From Calothrix sp. C42_A2020_038 (GTDB lineage: Bacteria; Cyanobacteriota; Cyanobacteriia; Cyanobacteriales; Nostocaceae), in contig JACYLQ010000001.1 of assembly GCA_015272395.1 (NCBI GenBank), positions 186,001 to 250,000 on the forward strand: DNA of 64,000 nucleotides, read 5' to 3'. The translations under genes were made by a program, and so were the position numbers. This document shows, piece by piece, positions 25,315-34,526 of the stretch (its first letter is position 1; every line of letters begins with the position of its first letter). Under the pieces are notes generated by a model. It was given only the letters and a program-made list of their open reading frames with translations, ran no database searches and had not been told where the DNA came from.

Positions 25315-26151
25315 CTAGATTCGTTTGTCATCTACAGGACGACCATCTGCATTGATATCTAGTTCTTCTCGTCTAACCTGCTCTTGCGATTCTACTGTAT
25401 CACGGTCTACAACTTTCTTAACTTTAACCTCTTCTCGAACAACAGCTTCTTTGCGGATATCGGGCGTTTCTTCATAGATATCCATACGAGCAACTTCACC
25501 TTCACGAAAGGCGCCTGTAGGATTATTGCTAGGAGTTGTTGTTGTAGGATTTGTACGTTCAATAACTACCCGTTCTTTTTCAACAGGTACAGCAACTCGA
25601 CTAGTTTCCGTTTCTACACGTTTGCCAATAGAAACTTCACCCGTTTTACGACGTTGCTTGTTAGCAACCAATCTTTCCTCATAAAGTTTGAGACTTTCAT
25701 TGTTTGCGTCAATATCATATAAAGATGGTTCTTGCTCGTAATTGTAGGAGCTGCGGTCATAAGCTGTATCTTTCATGCTAGAAGTATCTGCTGTTGGACG
25801 ATAGATACCACGAACTCGCTCTTCGTAATCGTAATCAACTTTTTCTAACTCATCAAAATTAGGCAAATTTTCGACTTGTTCCTTAGTTAAACGGTTGACA
25901 TAAATCTCTTTGTTATCATAATCAACGTTCGCGCGACCAACTGGAAGCAAGACCTTTTTACCAAAAATCCAAAATCCGGTATCGACTACAAAATAACGTA
26001 AACGACCTGTGCTATCATCAATTAAGATATCAGACACAGTGCCAACTTTATCATTATCCTGAGCATATACATCGAAATTTTTGATATCCTCTGCATCTGA
26101 CATATCTTCACGATATTCAGGATAAAATTCATCAAGTTTAACAAGAGCCAT
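25315..26151 (-). CDS. PRC-barrel and DUF2382 stress protein
   Basis: 278 residues. A PRC-barrel at about 22-105 (NFDVYAQDNDKVGTVSDILI, GRLRYFVVDTGFWIFGKKVL) is followed by two DUF2382 segments (LYEERLVANKQRRKTGEVSI, then EGEVARMDIYEETPDIRKEA), which are Glu/Val/Arg-rich and probably beta-structured. The family is widespread in stress-tolerant bacteria (YsnF-like) without a known reaction. Paralogue of the divergent gene at 26501. Start supported by AAAAAAGGAG upstream of ATG. Confidence 0.85.
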   Translation of the reverse strand: MALVKLDEFYPEYREDMSDAEDIKNFDVYAQDNDKVGTVSDILIDDSTGRLRYFVVDTGFWIFGKKVLLPVGRANVDYDNKEIYVNRLTKEQVENLPNFDELEKVDYDYEERVRGIYRPTADTSSMKDTAYDRSSYNYEQEPSLYDIDANNESLKLYEERLVANKQRRKTGEVSIGKRVETETSRVAVPVEKERVVIERTNPTTTTPSNNPTGAFREGEVARMDIYEETPDIRKEAVVREEVKVKKVVDRDTVESQEQVRREELDINADGRPVDDKRI

Positions 26152-26500
26152 TCGTTTTTACTCCTTTTTTTATTACATTTACTCTCTACGTTAAGGAAAT
26201 TTTCAAGTAATTCATCTCTAATTTGATGTATTATTTCTTTGTCATCTCCAACATATCCTTCTACCAATTGATAGAATTTTTAGTTACTTCAAATATTTTG
26301 TGTGCTTTTCCATATAAAGTCAAAAGTCAGAATTAAGTAAAAAATTGTATGTAATATTTAATACGACTGGATTCAGTGATACAGACATCATATCACTTTT
26401 GAATCATATTTATTGTTCATACTACGTTTGGAAGATGAAAATAATCGGAATCATATCTTTAATAGAAGTGTCCAATATTAAAAATAAGAGGGATATTAAT
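26152..26500. other. Spacer between divergent PRC-barrel paralogues
   Basis: AT-rich, 349 bp, presumably with back-to-back promoters. An in-frame extension of the plus-strand gene (ATG at 26345) runs through its second half, but its 52 residues have no counterpart in the paralogue. Confidence 0.4.
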
Positions 26501-27508
26501 ATGGTTCTTTTCAGAGTTGACGAATTTGATAAAAACTTTCACCAAAGTATTGGCGAACATAACATCAAAAACTACGATGTTTATTCAGATGTTAGAAACG
26601 ATAAAGTTGGTAGTATTAAGGATGTTCTAGTCGATGAAGATGGTAATATTCGCTATCTAGTTGCAGATACAGGCTTTTGGGTTACTGGTAAACAAGTATT
26701 ACTTCCGATTGGTCGTTGTCGCGTAGATAATGCCAATCGTCGTATTTATGCCAAAGGGTTAACAAAAGAGCAGGTAGAGTATTTACCGGAGTTTGATGAA
26801 CTAGAACGAGTCAATTACGACTATGAAGAACAAGTACGTGGGGTGTATCGTACTGTATTTGTGCAAGCTCCTCTAGAAACTATGACACCCTTAGAAACGG
26901 AAGTTCCTTTAGAGGCGCCAATAATTCCAGAGTCTAATTTAATAGGCAACCAAAGTCAGCAAGAAAGAACTGTCCACAAAGAAATACCTGCCTATGCAGA
27001 ACCATCTGAGCGAACTATACCAGCACCTGTGGCGCCGCAACCTGTTTACAACCGCGAAACTTACACCTATCAGCAAGAGCCAGATTTATATCAAATGAAT
27101 GAGCAGGAACACAACACGCTCAAATTATATGAAGAAAGGCTAGTCGCTGATAAGCAACGTGTGAAAACAGGAGAGGTAACAATTGGTAAACATGTCGAAA
27201 CAGAAATAGCTCAAGTTGTTGTACCAGTTGAGAAAGAGCGAGTCGTTGTTGAACGTACTGCACCCACAGAAACAGGCAAAATAGTTGCTGATCATGAAGC
27301 AGTTTTTACTAATCAAGAAATTGTACGGATGGATGTCTATGAAGAAACCCCCGATATCCAAAAGCAAGCTGTTGTTAAAGAAGAGGTTAAGGTTAGAAAA
27401 ATTGTAGAACAAGATACAATTGAAGCTCAAGAGAAAGTCCGTCGAGAAGAATTAGATGTTGATACTGATGCTAAGGTATCTGAAGAAATAGAAAATAGAA
27501 AGATTTAA
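26501..27508 (+). CDS. PRC-barrel and DUF2382 stress protein, paralogue
   Basis: 335 residues from the ATG at 26501, which is preceded by AAGAGGG. It aligns from its first residue with the paralogue (MVLFRVDEF against MALVKLDEF), so this start is preferred to the ATG at 26345. PRC-barrel at about 22-108 (YDVYSDVRNDKVGSIKDVLV), then a proline-rich spacer longer than in the paralogue (APLETMTPLETEVPLEAPII, with an acidic repeat), then two DUF2382 segments ending REELDVDTDAKVSEEIENRKI. Probably a duplicated, inverted stress gene pair. A terminator follows. Confidence 0.85.
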   Translation: MVLFRVDEFDKNFHQSIGEHNIKNYDVYSDVRNDKVGSIKDVLVDEDGNIRYLVADTGFWVTGKQVLLPIGRCRVDNANRRIYAKGLTKEQVEYLPEFDELERVNYDYEEQVRGVYRTVFVQAPLETMTPLETEVPLEAPIIPESNLIGNQSQQERTVHKEIPAYAEPSERTIPAPVAPQPVYNRETYTYQQEPDLYQMNEQEHNTLKLYEERLVADKQRVKTGEVTIGKHVETEIAQVVVPVEKERVVVERTAPTETGKIVADHEAVFTNQEIVRMDVYEETPDIQKQAVVKEEVKVRKIVEQDTIEAQEKVRREELDVDTDAKVSEEIENRKI

Positions 27509-27536
27509 TACCAGAAATTTGTCACAGATTTATCAG

Positions 27537-27568
27537 GATTCCCGATGCACGCAAAATGTTCGGGAATC
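27537..27568 (+). terminator. Terminator of the PRC-barrel gene
   Basis: GATTCCCGA (27537-27545) pairs with TCGGGAATC (27560-27568), followed by TTCTTGTTTA. Confidence 0.65.
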
Positions 27569-27762
27569 TTCTTGTTTACACGACAACGGCGCCGCTTCAA
27601 AAAAAACAAAAAATTATACAACTCACCCAACTGGGTGAACCAATTGTAGGATGATAGCTAATAATCGACAGCACTATAATAATTAAAAGTTGATTTTATT
27701 TTATTTATAAGTATAAACCAAAGGCAAACGGTTACACAACAAGCAATCATCATTTCCAGCGT

Positions 27763-28380
27763 ATGCATTTAGATTACAACATCAAACAATACTCCTTTGG
27801 ATTAGTTCTACTTGTGATTGCAGTTCTGACTTTGCCTTTAACCGCAACTGCACTGAACATATATTTCTACAACACCAAAAGTAAACTCAAATCTGCTGAT
27901 GCTGCAATTGTACTAGGAGCAGAGGTTTGGCAAGAAAAACCATCTCCTGTTTTCAGAGAACGGATTAACCACGCTATAAACCTCTATAAACAAGGTAAAG
28001 TCAGTAGCATTATTTTTACTGGTGGAATTGGCGATGATAAAGATATTGCCGAAGCTACTGTTGGTAAAGACTATGCAATCGCAAACGGAGTCAATGAATC
28101 AGATATATTGATTGAAACCAGATCTCGAACAACATTACAAAACCTCAAAAATGCAAAAACAGTTGCCTCTTCAGAACAATTATCTGAATTTCTAATTGTC
28201 AGTGATCCCTTACATTTAAAACGAGCTACACTTATGGCACGAGATTTAGGAATGAATGCGTATCCTTCTGCTACACCTACCACTCGCTACCAAAGCGCTG
28301 AAAGTAAGCTCAAATTTTTGATACGAGAAACATCTGCTTACTTTATTTATCTGATATATAAATTTGGCAACCGATCGTAA
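27763..28380 (+). CDS. DUF218 (YdcF/SanA-like) membrane protein
   Basis: 205 residues: one N-terminal helix (about 11-33) and a DUF218 domain with AAIVLGAEVWQEKPSPVFRERI, IIFTGGIGDDKDIAEATV, ILIETRSRTTLQNLKNA and IVSDPLHLKRATLMARDLGM. The SanA/ElyC group acts in envelope barrier function and peptidoglycan or exopolymer supply; the exact reaction is unknown. Monocistronic, convergent with the MscS gene that follows at 33 bp. Confidence 0.85.
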   Translation: MHLDYNIKQYSFGLVLLVIAVLTLPLTATALNIYFYNTKSKLKSADAAIVLGAEVWQEKPSPVFRERINHAINLYKQGKVSSIIFTGGIGDDKDIAEATVGKDYAIANGVNESDILIETRSRTTLQNLKNAKTVASSEQLSEFLIVSDPLHLKRATLMARDLGMNAYPSATPTTRYQSAESKLKFLIRETSAYFIYLIYKFGNRS

Positions 28381-28413
28381 ATAAATATAGCATATGTACA
28401 TTTTATTATTAAC

Positions 28414-30030
28414 CTAATCATCCAAATTATTAGTTTGTGTTTGTTTCTTTAGCCATTCATTTAAAATCTTAAAGGTTTGGAATAAAGACTTTTCTAACTG
28501 GGGAGGAATTTCTAATGGTAAATTTCCTGAACGTATATGGAGAGAACGCTGAGGAAATGGAACTTGAATATTGATTTGCCGTAAATTTTCATCAATTTGG
28601 AAATAAATGTCACTTTTGATTTGAAATTGTCTACGGGGTTTGGATATCCAAACTAATAATTGAAAATCTAAACAATCCTCACCAAATTCTTTAATCCAAA
28701 CTCTTGGTGCTGGTTTATGTAGAACTTCAGAATGACTTTTTGCTGCTTCTAGTAATGCATAACGTACTTGGTTTATATTTGCATCAAAACTGACACGAAT
28801 TGGTAATACCAGTCGAGATGCTTGACTTTGATGACTCCAATTGATAACTTCCTGTTCTAACAATTTAGAATTTGGCACAATTACCAAAATATCATCAAGG
28901 GTACGGATTTGCATACTACGCGCGTTTAAACGCTCCACAGTTCCCATATAGTTGCCAATCTCAATAAAATCTCCTACTTGAATCGCACGTTCAAAAGTAA
29001 TCACTAAACCACTTACTAATTCTTTCGCAACCCCCTGTAACCCAATACCAATTGCAACACCCAAAATACTTGCAAAAATAGCTAAAGAACTGATGTCCAA
29101 ACCCCAAAGTTGCAGTAAGATAACAGTACCAATAAATATAAAACTATAGTTAAAAATAACTGCTACAGATTCTTGAACACCTCGACTGACCCTTGTAATA
29201 CGTAGAACGCGCGAACGTAACAAATTGGTAACAGCTCCTGCAAAAGCTAATAACCCAAAAAACAAGCCAATCAGAATTATTATATTAATAACTGAATAAG
29301 AATTTTCACCTATAGATATTATCGGTGATGTAAAACTTATCGAGAGAATATGTTTAATCCGTTGACTCCACTCTCGCGTCAAAGGAAATAAATCTGTAGT
29401 GTAAATAATTACTCCTAGCCAGAGCAGACTACGGATTAATAAAAGCGTTAAATATAAAAGTAATTCCAGTCCTTTTGGCTGCGCTCCTGTTTCCGGGTCA
29501 TTAGCACTTTCTGGTACCAATCTTCGTAACCAGTATTGCCAAACCCAGCCAAAAATTATGTGTATGGATAAAGCACCAAGTACTAAGAAGAGAACAAATA
29601 GCATAGTCCGACCTATATAACTAGGTCTTCGCTCCTGTTGACCCTGTTGTATTGCCTCAGTAATTATTTGTGACCAAATTTGTGCTTGTTCTTCTCTAGT
29701 TCTGCCAGTAGGAGTATCTTGCGAAGTAACGGTCAATAAATGGCGTCCTTGAACACGAATAACAGGTAATTGGTTATCTTGGACAATCTCAACCTTTACA
29801 TCCTCCTGAGAGCGAACCACTACCTTCAAAATTAAATTGGCATCATTCGCACGATTTTCGGCGGTCACTGGCCCTGTATTACTAACGTCAAATAAATGGC
29901 GCCCGTCAAGGGTTATAGGGACTGTTTGAGTTTGCGCTTGTACAGGCGCTACCAACAAAAAGCATCCTAATATCACTACCAAAGTAATACTTCTGATAGT
30001 AAAATAAAATAAAGAGTAGTTAGGACGCAT
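28414..30030 (-). CDS. Exported-start MscS-family channel
   Basis: 538 residues. A signal peptide (TLVVILGCFLLVAPVQAQTQ) precedes a periplasmic region (about 32-140), then five membrane helices and the MscS core (ASILGVAIGIGLQGVAKELV, TFERAIQVGDFIEIG, VPNSKLLEQEVINW) with a C-terminal alpha/beta domain. Similar large MscS proteins in cyanobacteria are thought to gate ions or osmolytes at the plasma membrane. It is a second MscS in this window and not closely related to that at 21898. Confidence 0.88.
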   Translation of the reverse strand: MRPNYSLFYFTIRSITLVVILGCFLLVAPVQAQTQTVPITLDGRHLFDVSNTGPVTAENRANDANLILKVVVRSQEDVKVEIVQDNQLPVIRVQGRHLLTVTSQDTPTGRTREEQAQIWSQIITEAIQQGQQERRPSYIGRTMLFVLFLVLGALSIHIIFGWVWQYWLRRLVPESANDPETGAQPKGLELLLYLTLLLIRSLLWLGVIIYTTDLFPLTREWSQRIKHILSISFTSPIISIGENSYSVINIIILIGLFFGLLAFAGAVTNLLRSRVLRITRVSRGVQESVAVIFNYSFIFIGTVILLQLWGLDISSLAIFASILGVAIGIGLQGVAKELVSGLVITFERAIQVGDFIEIGNYMGTVERLNARSMQIRTLDDILVIVPNSKLLEQEVINWSHQSQASRLVLPIRVSFDANINQVRYALLEAAKSHSEVLHKPAPRVWIKEFGEDCLDFQLLVWISKPRRQFQIKSDIYFQIDENLRQINIQVPFPQRSLHIRSGNLPLEIPPQLEKSLFQTFKILNEWLKKQTQTNNLDD

Positions 30031-30138
30031 GTTTACCGCTGTGTAATCTTAAATATCAGCAATTATAACAATAGCAAAAAGGTTAATATTATATATCTGT
30101 CAAACAGAAGTGTTTTTAGATTTAACAATAATTCATAA

Positions 30139-31335
30139 TTATGGATTTGGCAGTGGTTCTGGTCGCACTGTAAATTGCAACCTTTGTTCGTTACGTAACA
30201 ATTGAATTTGCAAGTTATTGTTCAAACCATTTTTTTCCACGACTCGCTGAACTTCTTCAGCATTATTTACAGGTTGATTATTAATTTGTTGAATTACATC
30301 ACCTGGACGTATGCCAATTCTAGCAGCAGGAGAACCAGGAACAACGCGCGCGACAATAACTCCTGTGTCTGCAACAATGCGAACATTACTATCTGGATAG
30401 TTATTTAGTTTTTGTTTGACTTCAGGAGTCAAAGTTAATGTTTGAATACCCAAATAAGGATACTCAACTTTACCATCTGTTATTAATTGTTGAGCTATAC
30501 GCTGCGCTGTATCTATGGGAATCGCAAAACCTATACCTTCAGCACCTTGAATAATAGCAGTATTCACACCAATAACTTGACCACGAGCATTCAGTAATGG
30601 CCCACCCGAATTTCCTGGATTGATTGCCGCATCAGTTTGGATATAGTTACTTGGTCGAGTCGAAAGATTTAACGAGCGGTCAATAGCGCTAATTACACCG
30701 ACTGTCACAGTTTGCTGTAAACCCAAAGGATTACCTATTGCAATAGCCCATTGTCCTGGTTTAATAGAATCGGGACTTGCAATTTCCACTGTTGGAAAAT
30801 TATTGCCTTCAATTTGTACAACTGCAACATCGCTAACAGGGTCTTTTCCCACCACCTTGCCTTCAGAAGTCTTACCATTTGAAAACGTTACCGTAACTCT
30901 ATCTGCATCACTCACAACGTGGGCATTAGTGAGGATTTGACCGTTAGAATTGATAATAAAACCAGAACCAACACCCCGCACGACTCGTTCTTGAGGTTGC
31001 CTTGGTACAGTATCGCCAAAAAATCGCCGAAAGAACGGATCATCAAATGCATCTGGTAATTGAGGCCTTTGAGTTCTAACTGTACGAGAAGTATTAATTC
31101 TAACAACTGCTGGCTCAACTTTTTCAACTACTGCAACCACAAAGTTATCATCATCAGCAGTTGGCGCCAGGGAACGGTTGGCTTGATTTTGTGGTTCCAT
31201 CACTGTTGGTAATGGTGACGCGGTAGATAAAGGAGCTTCTCTCGGCAACTCTCTTGTACAGCTACTCAATAAAGGCACCACAATAGAAACAAAAGGCAAT
31301 ACTAGATAAGTTGTGAATCTACTTTTATTCAACAT
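30139..31335 (-). CDS. HtrA/Deg serine protease (HhoA/HhoB type)
   Basis: 398 residues. The N-terminus has a lipobox-like LLSSCTREL, suggesting a lipoprotein. The trypsin-like domain (about 65-275) has the full triad: His in LTNAHVVSDAD, Asp in DPVSDVAVVQIE, Ser in AINPGNSGGPLLN. One PDZ domain follows (about 285-390; LGIQTLTLTPEVKQKLN, IGIRPGDVIQQINNQPVNN). A single PDZ fits the HhoA/HhoB/HtrA group of cyanobacteria. It degrades or refolds damaged proteins in the periplasm or lumen. Monocistronic. Confidence 0.93.
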   Translation of the reverse strand: MLNKSRFTTYLVLPFVSIVVPLLSSCTRELPREAPLSTASPLPTVMEPQNQANRSLAPTADDDNFVVAVVEKVEPAVVRINTSRTVRTQRPQLPDAFDDPFFRRFFGDTVPRQPQERVVRGVGSGFIINSNGQILTNAHVVSDADRVTVTFSNGKTSEGKVVGKDPVSDVAVVQIEGNNFPTVEIASPDSIKPGQWAIAIGNPLGLQQTVTVGVISAIDRSLNLSTRPSNYIQTDAAINPGNSGGPLLNARGQVIGVNTAIIQGAEGIGFAIPIDTAQRIAQQLITDGKVEYPYLGIQTLTLTPEVKQKLNNYPDSNVRIVADTGVIVARVVPGSPAARIGIRPGDVIQQINNQPVNNAEEVQRVVEKNGLNNNLQIQLLRNEQRLQFTVRPEPLPNP

Positions 31336-31708
31336 ATTTATAAAATTTTATTTAGTTGTAAATATTCTTTATTTATAAATTAAATTCTTTTCACTACCTT
31401 TTCATCTATCTCAAGTTTATATGTGTTCAGATTTGTGAGTTATTAAAATAGTTGGGAACTTTACCGTAACTCAATACTTCTTTTGGCAGACAAAGACATA
31501 AACCTTTAGGCTGACGAATGTTTCAGTTAAGCAAGGATAATGGTAATAGCTGGTTCAATACAGAGTATCAATGAGATTCTTAACGTTAGTGAGGATATAG
31601 GGTGTTGTACTAAGTAGCGTTAACAGCAATTTACACATCGAATCAGCAGTAACAGTGTTTTGCAAATATACATTAATTGTTTGCATTCCAGTCGTATAAG
31701 GAGAACAA
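31336..31708. other. Divergent promoter spacer
   Basis: 373 bp between the protease and the stress protein; no gene, no strong repeat. AAGGAG precedes the ATG at 31709. Confidence 0.4.
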
Positions 31709-32380
31709 ATGACTACTTCACAATATATACGTGCAGTTGGTACATTTCAGCGCCAAGAAGATGCAGAAAAAGCGCTTAACGAATTGAGAAATTCTGGTTT
31801 CTCTATGGATAGAGTTTCCATACTAGCTCAAAATAAAGATAGCAATGAAATCGCAGGTGCCAAAGTTAAAGATAGAGGAGACAACGAAGCTCAAGAAGGT
31901 GCTGGCATTGGTGCAGTTACAGGTACAGCATTAGGAGGTATCGGCGGTTTACTCGTAGGTCTCGAAGCACTAATTATTCCAGGTTTCGGCCCCTTTCTTG
32001 CGGCTGGAACTATTGCCACAACTCTCGCAGGTGCTGGTATTGGCGCCGCAGGAGGTGCATTAGTTGGAGCATTAACAGGTGCAGGTATTCCTGAAGAAGA
32101 TGCCAAAGCTTATAGTGACCGTATATCCGAAGGTTACTATTTAGTCATTCTAGAAGGTCGAAACGATGAAATTGAACATGCAAGTTCGATATTGAAGAAA
32201 TATCATCTCAGTAACTGGAAGACTTACAATATTTCTGACACTCCTACTTCCAATCCAAATTCTAGCCGTTACGATGCACCTGTAGAAAATCGCAGCACCC
32301 AAACATATACTGACAGAACAAGCATCGATAGTAACATCATAGATGTTGTTGACAAAAGAGATAGCACTCGTTTGTCCTAA
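31709..32380 (+). CDS. Glycine-zipper general stress protein (GSP 17M/YflT-like)
   Basis: 223 residues. The N-terminal domain (1-60, AVGTFQRQEDAEKALNELRN, FSMDRVSILAQNK) matches the general-stress 17M/YflT type. Then come two glycine-rich helices (about 73-100 and 108-132; GIGGLLVGLEALIIPGFGPF, GAGIGAAGGALVGALTGAG) of the glycine-zipper kind and a repeat of the N-terminal fold (YSDRISEGYYLVILEGRND). The tail is low complexity. Probably membrane-associated during stress; biochemical role unknown. Good Shine-Dalgarno AAGGAG. Confidence 0.82.
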   Translation: MTTSQYIRAVGTFQRQEDAEKALNELRNSGFSMDRVSILAQNKDSNEIAGAKVKDRGDNEAQEGAGIGAVTGTALGGIGGLLVGLEALIIPGFGPFLAAGTIATTLAGAGIGAAGGALVGALTGAGIPEEDAKAYSDRISEGYYLVILEGRNDEIEHASSILKKYHLSNWKTYNISDTPTSNPNSSRYDAPVENRSTQTYTDRTSIDSNIIDVVDKRDSTRLS

Positions 32381-32390
32381 TTATTATCAA

Positions 32391-32414
32391 CCCTCCCCGA
32401 TACTTTGGGGAGGG
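32391..32414. terminator. Bidirectional terminator
   Basis: CCCTCCCC/GGGGAGGG perfect 8-bp stem with an 8-nt loop, then AGTTTT; lies between the convergent stress-protein and lipoprotein genes. Confidence 0.75.
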
Positions 32415-32433
32415 AGTTTTAAATTCTCGACTT

Positions 32434-32637
32434 TTAACTTTGAGGAGTAGCAAGTTTCTCAGCAGATTTTGACAACTTTTCTAAAGCATCTGTTTGACGT
32501 TCAATTTGTTTAGTTTGCTTTTGAAGTTCCTGCAACTGCTTTGATTGAGACAGTGCATCACTGGTATGAGGAATAAAGTATTCGCAACCAGATAAAAAAA
32601 TGCAAATTGACATCATGATAATTAGAATATAACGCAC
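32434..32637 (-). CDS. Small lipoprotein with coiled coil
   Basis: 67 residues. Lipoprotein signal with lipobox FLSGC (Cys18), then a helix rich in Gln/Lys/Leu (LQELQKQTKQIERQTDALEK) likely to form a coiled coil. No named family; it resembles Lpp-like small outer-membrane or periplasmic lipoproteins. Convergent with the glycine-zipper gene. Confidence 0.7.
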   Translation of the reverse strand: MRYILIIMMSICIFLSGCEYFIPHTSDALSQSKQLQELQKQTKQIERQTDALEKLSKSAEKLATPQS

Positions 32638-32694
32638 CTGTTCTTTCTCCCTGAAAAATACAAGATATTTTGTCTGCCTCAGAAACTATCCTAT

Positions 32695-32865
32695 CTAGAT
32701 AATTCTTTTCAATTTACTAATTAATATACCGCTAAAAAACACTATAATAATCAGTATTAAGATAGATGAAAAATTAAACCTTACACTAAAGCCTTGGGGA
32801 GTATTATCCCAACGTAAAAGCCAGAATTTATCAGTGCCAACAATAAAAGATGGAATCCCTGACAT
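32695..32865 (-). CDS. Small predicted membrane protein (56 aa) or gene remnant
   Basis: 56 codons from ATG 32865 to a TAG at 32695. The translated peptide has a polar N-part (GTDKFWLLRWDNTPQGF) and a clear C-terminal membrane helix (ILILIIIVFFSGILI) followed by KLKR, giving N-out/C-in topology. The frame continues upstream of the ATG for 9 more codons before a stop, and there is no Shine-Dalgarno, so it could be the surviving end of a larger gene. The adjacent 32866-33102 shows no gene. Confidence 0.4.
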   Translation of the reverse strand: MSGIPSFIVGTDKFWLLRWDNTPQGFSVRFNFSSILILIIIVFFSGILISKLKRII

Positions 32866-33102
32866 ATGCAGAATTGGAACTAATAAGCTGTTTTATTTGC
32901 TTTGCTCATTAATCAAAAGAATAAAGCTAATAGAAATATTTCATTAATTGTTTTAATGATTTTTGAAATTTTTCTAGCTTTCAAGTGATTGAGGTAATGC
33001 CAGCACCGATAACGCCATAGCTACCAGTAAACTAATACTCACTGTTTTCACTGATACGGAGTTTCCAATATTCTTCCGCGATGCGAGTAATTTTCTACAA
33101 AA

Positions 33103-34521
33103 TTAAGGAACAAGCACAATATCATGGGCGCCACGAACAATATTGAGTTTGAAGCCTGTTCGCTCTAATTTAGGTTGTTTGCTGGAAACGACATTCCAAA
33201 ACTCTACTGCACCTATTTGGGGACTTTGTTCACGGTAGTTGTAAATAACCACCGCCAGGGATTTTCCATTGGCATCAAAAGTTGCTTGCTCTGGTAATAA
33301 TCCTTCAAAACCGTATTCTCCAATTGTTGTCAGTTGCCCAGTTTTAGAATCAAACTGCACCAGCGACAGCGAACTGTAGGGCTTACCTCGCCAAACAGGA
33401 GGCAAATTGTGACTCAGATAGGTACGCCGCATATTGACTGTGGCAATTAAGGAATTATCGGGACTTAGAGCAAATCCTTCAGGGCTAAGTCCAACTTCTG
33501 CTTTCGAGGCGACTTCTGGAGGTATACCAGTTTCCGGCTCAAAGCGAATGGCAATCATTTCACCTCTTGGGTTGAGTAAAAAGTTTAATGCGCGAGTTTT
33601 GTGAGTACGCCACTTAAGGTCGGGTACTAGGAAAAAGCGCCCATCTGCACTAAAGCGTCCATTACTCAAATGATTCCCAACTGCTAAAGGTTTCGCGTAA
33701 GGTTCAAACCGAATGGCTTTACCATCTTCAATCATCTGATAAAAGGCAACGAAGGAAGTGTATGTTCCTTCAGAACCATCACTAGTTGTGGTAATGGCCA
33801 AAAAGCGACCTGAGGGATGCCAAATTATTGCTTCTGGGATGGTTGAAGGAGAAAAATTTTTGGCGATCGCAAAGTTACTTTGTTCTCCCAAGGTGCCATT
33901 GGGTTGAATCCGAAAGATTGCTAATTCCTGACTAGGTTCTTCTAAATTAACCGTTAGAATTTTTCCATCAGGGCTGATGCTTAGATGTTTGGGATTTTTT
34001 ACCACGGTTACAGTTTGCAAAATTTTGGGTTGTTCAAGATTCTCAATATTAACTACAGTAATCTTTTCCCCTACTGGCATTTCTTCAATATTGTTAAACT
34101 CCTGAATGTTATCAGGGGGTCTTGATCGTACCTCTGCGACATACGCTCGTTTACCATCTGCTGAAACAGCAATAATTTGCGGCCATGACATCACAGAATT
34201 CGAGACTTGGATTGGTGAAATTATCGGACGATCAAGATTTAAAGGTAGTTTGATTGTTGTTAAGGTATCTTCGATCCCAGCCACTCGATTTAGTTTTGCA
34301 TCTGCATAAGCAGTTGCTACCATATCTGCATCAGAGGCTATCAGTAGGGCACGTCCAGCAAATTGCAGTGGTTGAGTTGATTGGGTAATGGAAGTAATTG
34401 ACACAGGTTCAATCAGTTGCAGTAAACCATAGCCCACAACAGCAAGAACTAGCCCTAAAATTATCCACAGCGATCGCCATAGAATCCTGAATTTCAGCAG
34501 TTTCATTTTTATTCCTGGCAT
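33103..34521 (-). CDS. Membrane-anchored beta-propeller (lactonase-like) protein
   Basis: 472 residues: N-terminal signal anchor (about 14-37, LWIILGLVLAVVGYGLLQLI), then a seven-bladed propeller with recurring SADGKRAYVAEV, SPDGKILTVN, HPSGRFLAITT, SADGRFFLVPD, SPDNSLIATV phrases. It resembles the YncE/6-phosphogluconolactonase propeller class; catalytic function is uncertain. It begins 5 bp after the NTF2-like gene and is probably co-transcribed with it. Two HIP1 octamers are inside (33863, 34470), unlike almost the whole window. Confidence 0.75.
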   Translation of the reverse strand: MPGIKMKLLKFRILWRSLWIILGLVLAVVGYGLLQLIEPVSITSITQSTQPLQFAGRALLIASDADMVATAYADAKLNRVAGIEDTLTTIKLPLNLDRPIISPIQVSNSVMSWPQIIAVSADGKRAYVAEVRSRPPDNIQEFNNIEEMPVGEKITVVNIENLEQPKILQTVTVVKNPKHLSISPDGKILTVNLEEPSQELAIFRIQPNGTLGEQSNFAIAKNFSPSTIPEAIIWHPSGRFLAITTTSDGSEGTYTSFVAFYQMIEDGKAIRFEPYAKPLAVGNHLSNGRFSADGRFFLVPDLKWRTHKTRALNFLLNPRGEMIAIRFEPETGIPPEVASKAEVGLSPEGFALSPDNSLIATVNMRRTYLSHNLPPVWRGKPYSSLSLVQFDSKTGQLTTIGEYGFEGLLPEQATFDANGKSLAVVIYNYREQSPQIGAVEFWNVVSSKQPKLERTGFKLNIVRGAHDIVLVP

Positions 34522-34526
34522 CGGTA

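Noticed and set aside
26345-26500. 52-residue extension of the second PRC-barrel protein
   Set aside because: The paralogue aligns only from 26501, where a Shine-Dalgarno is also present.
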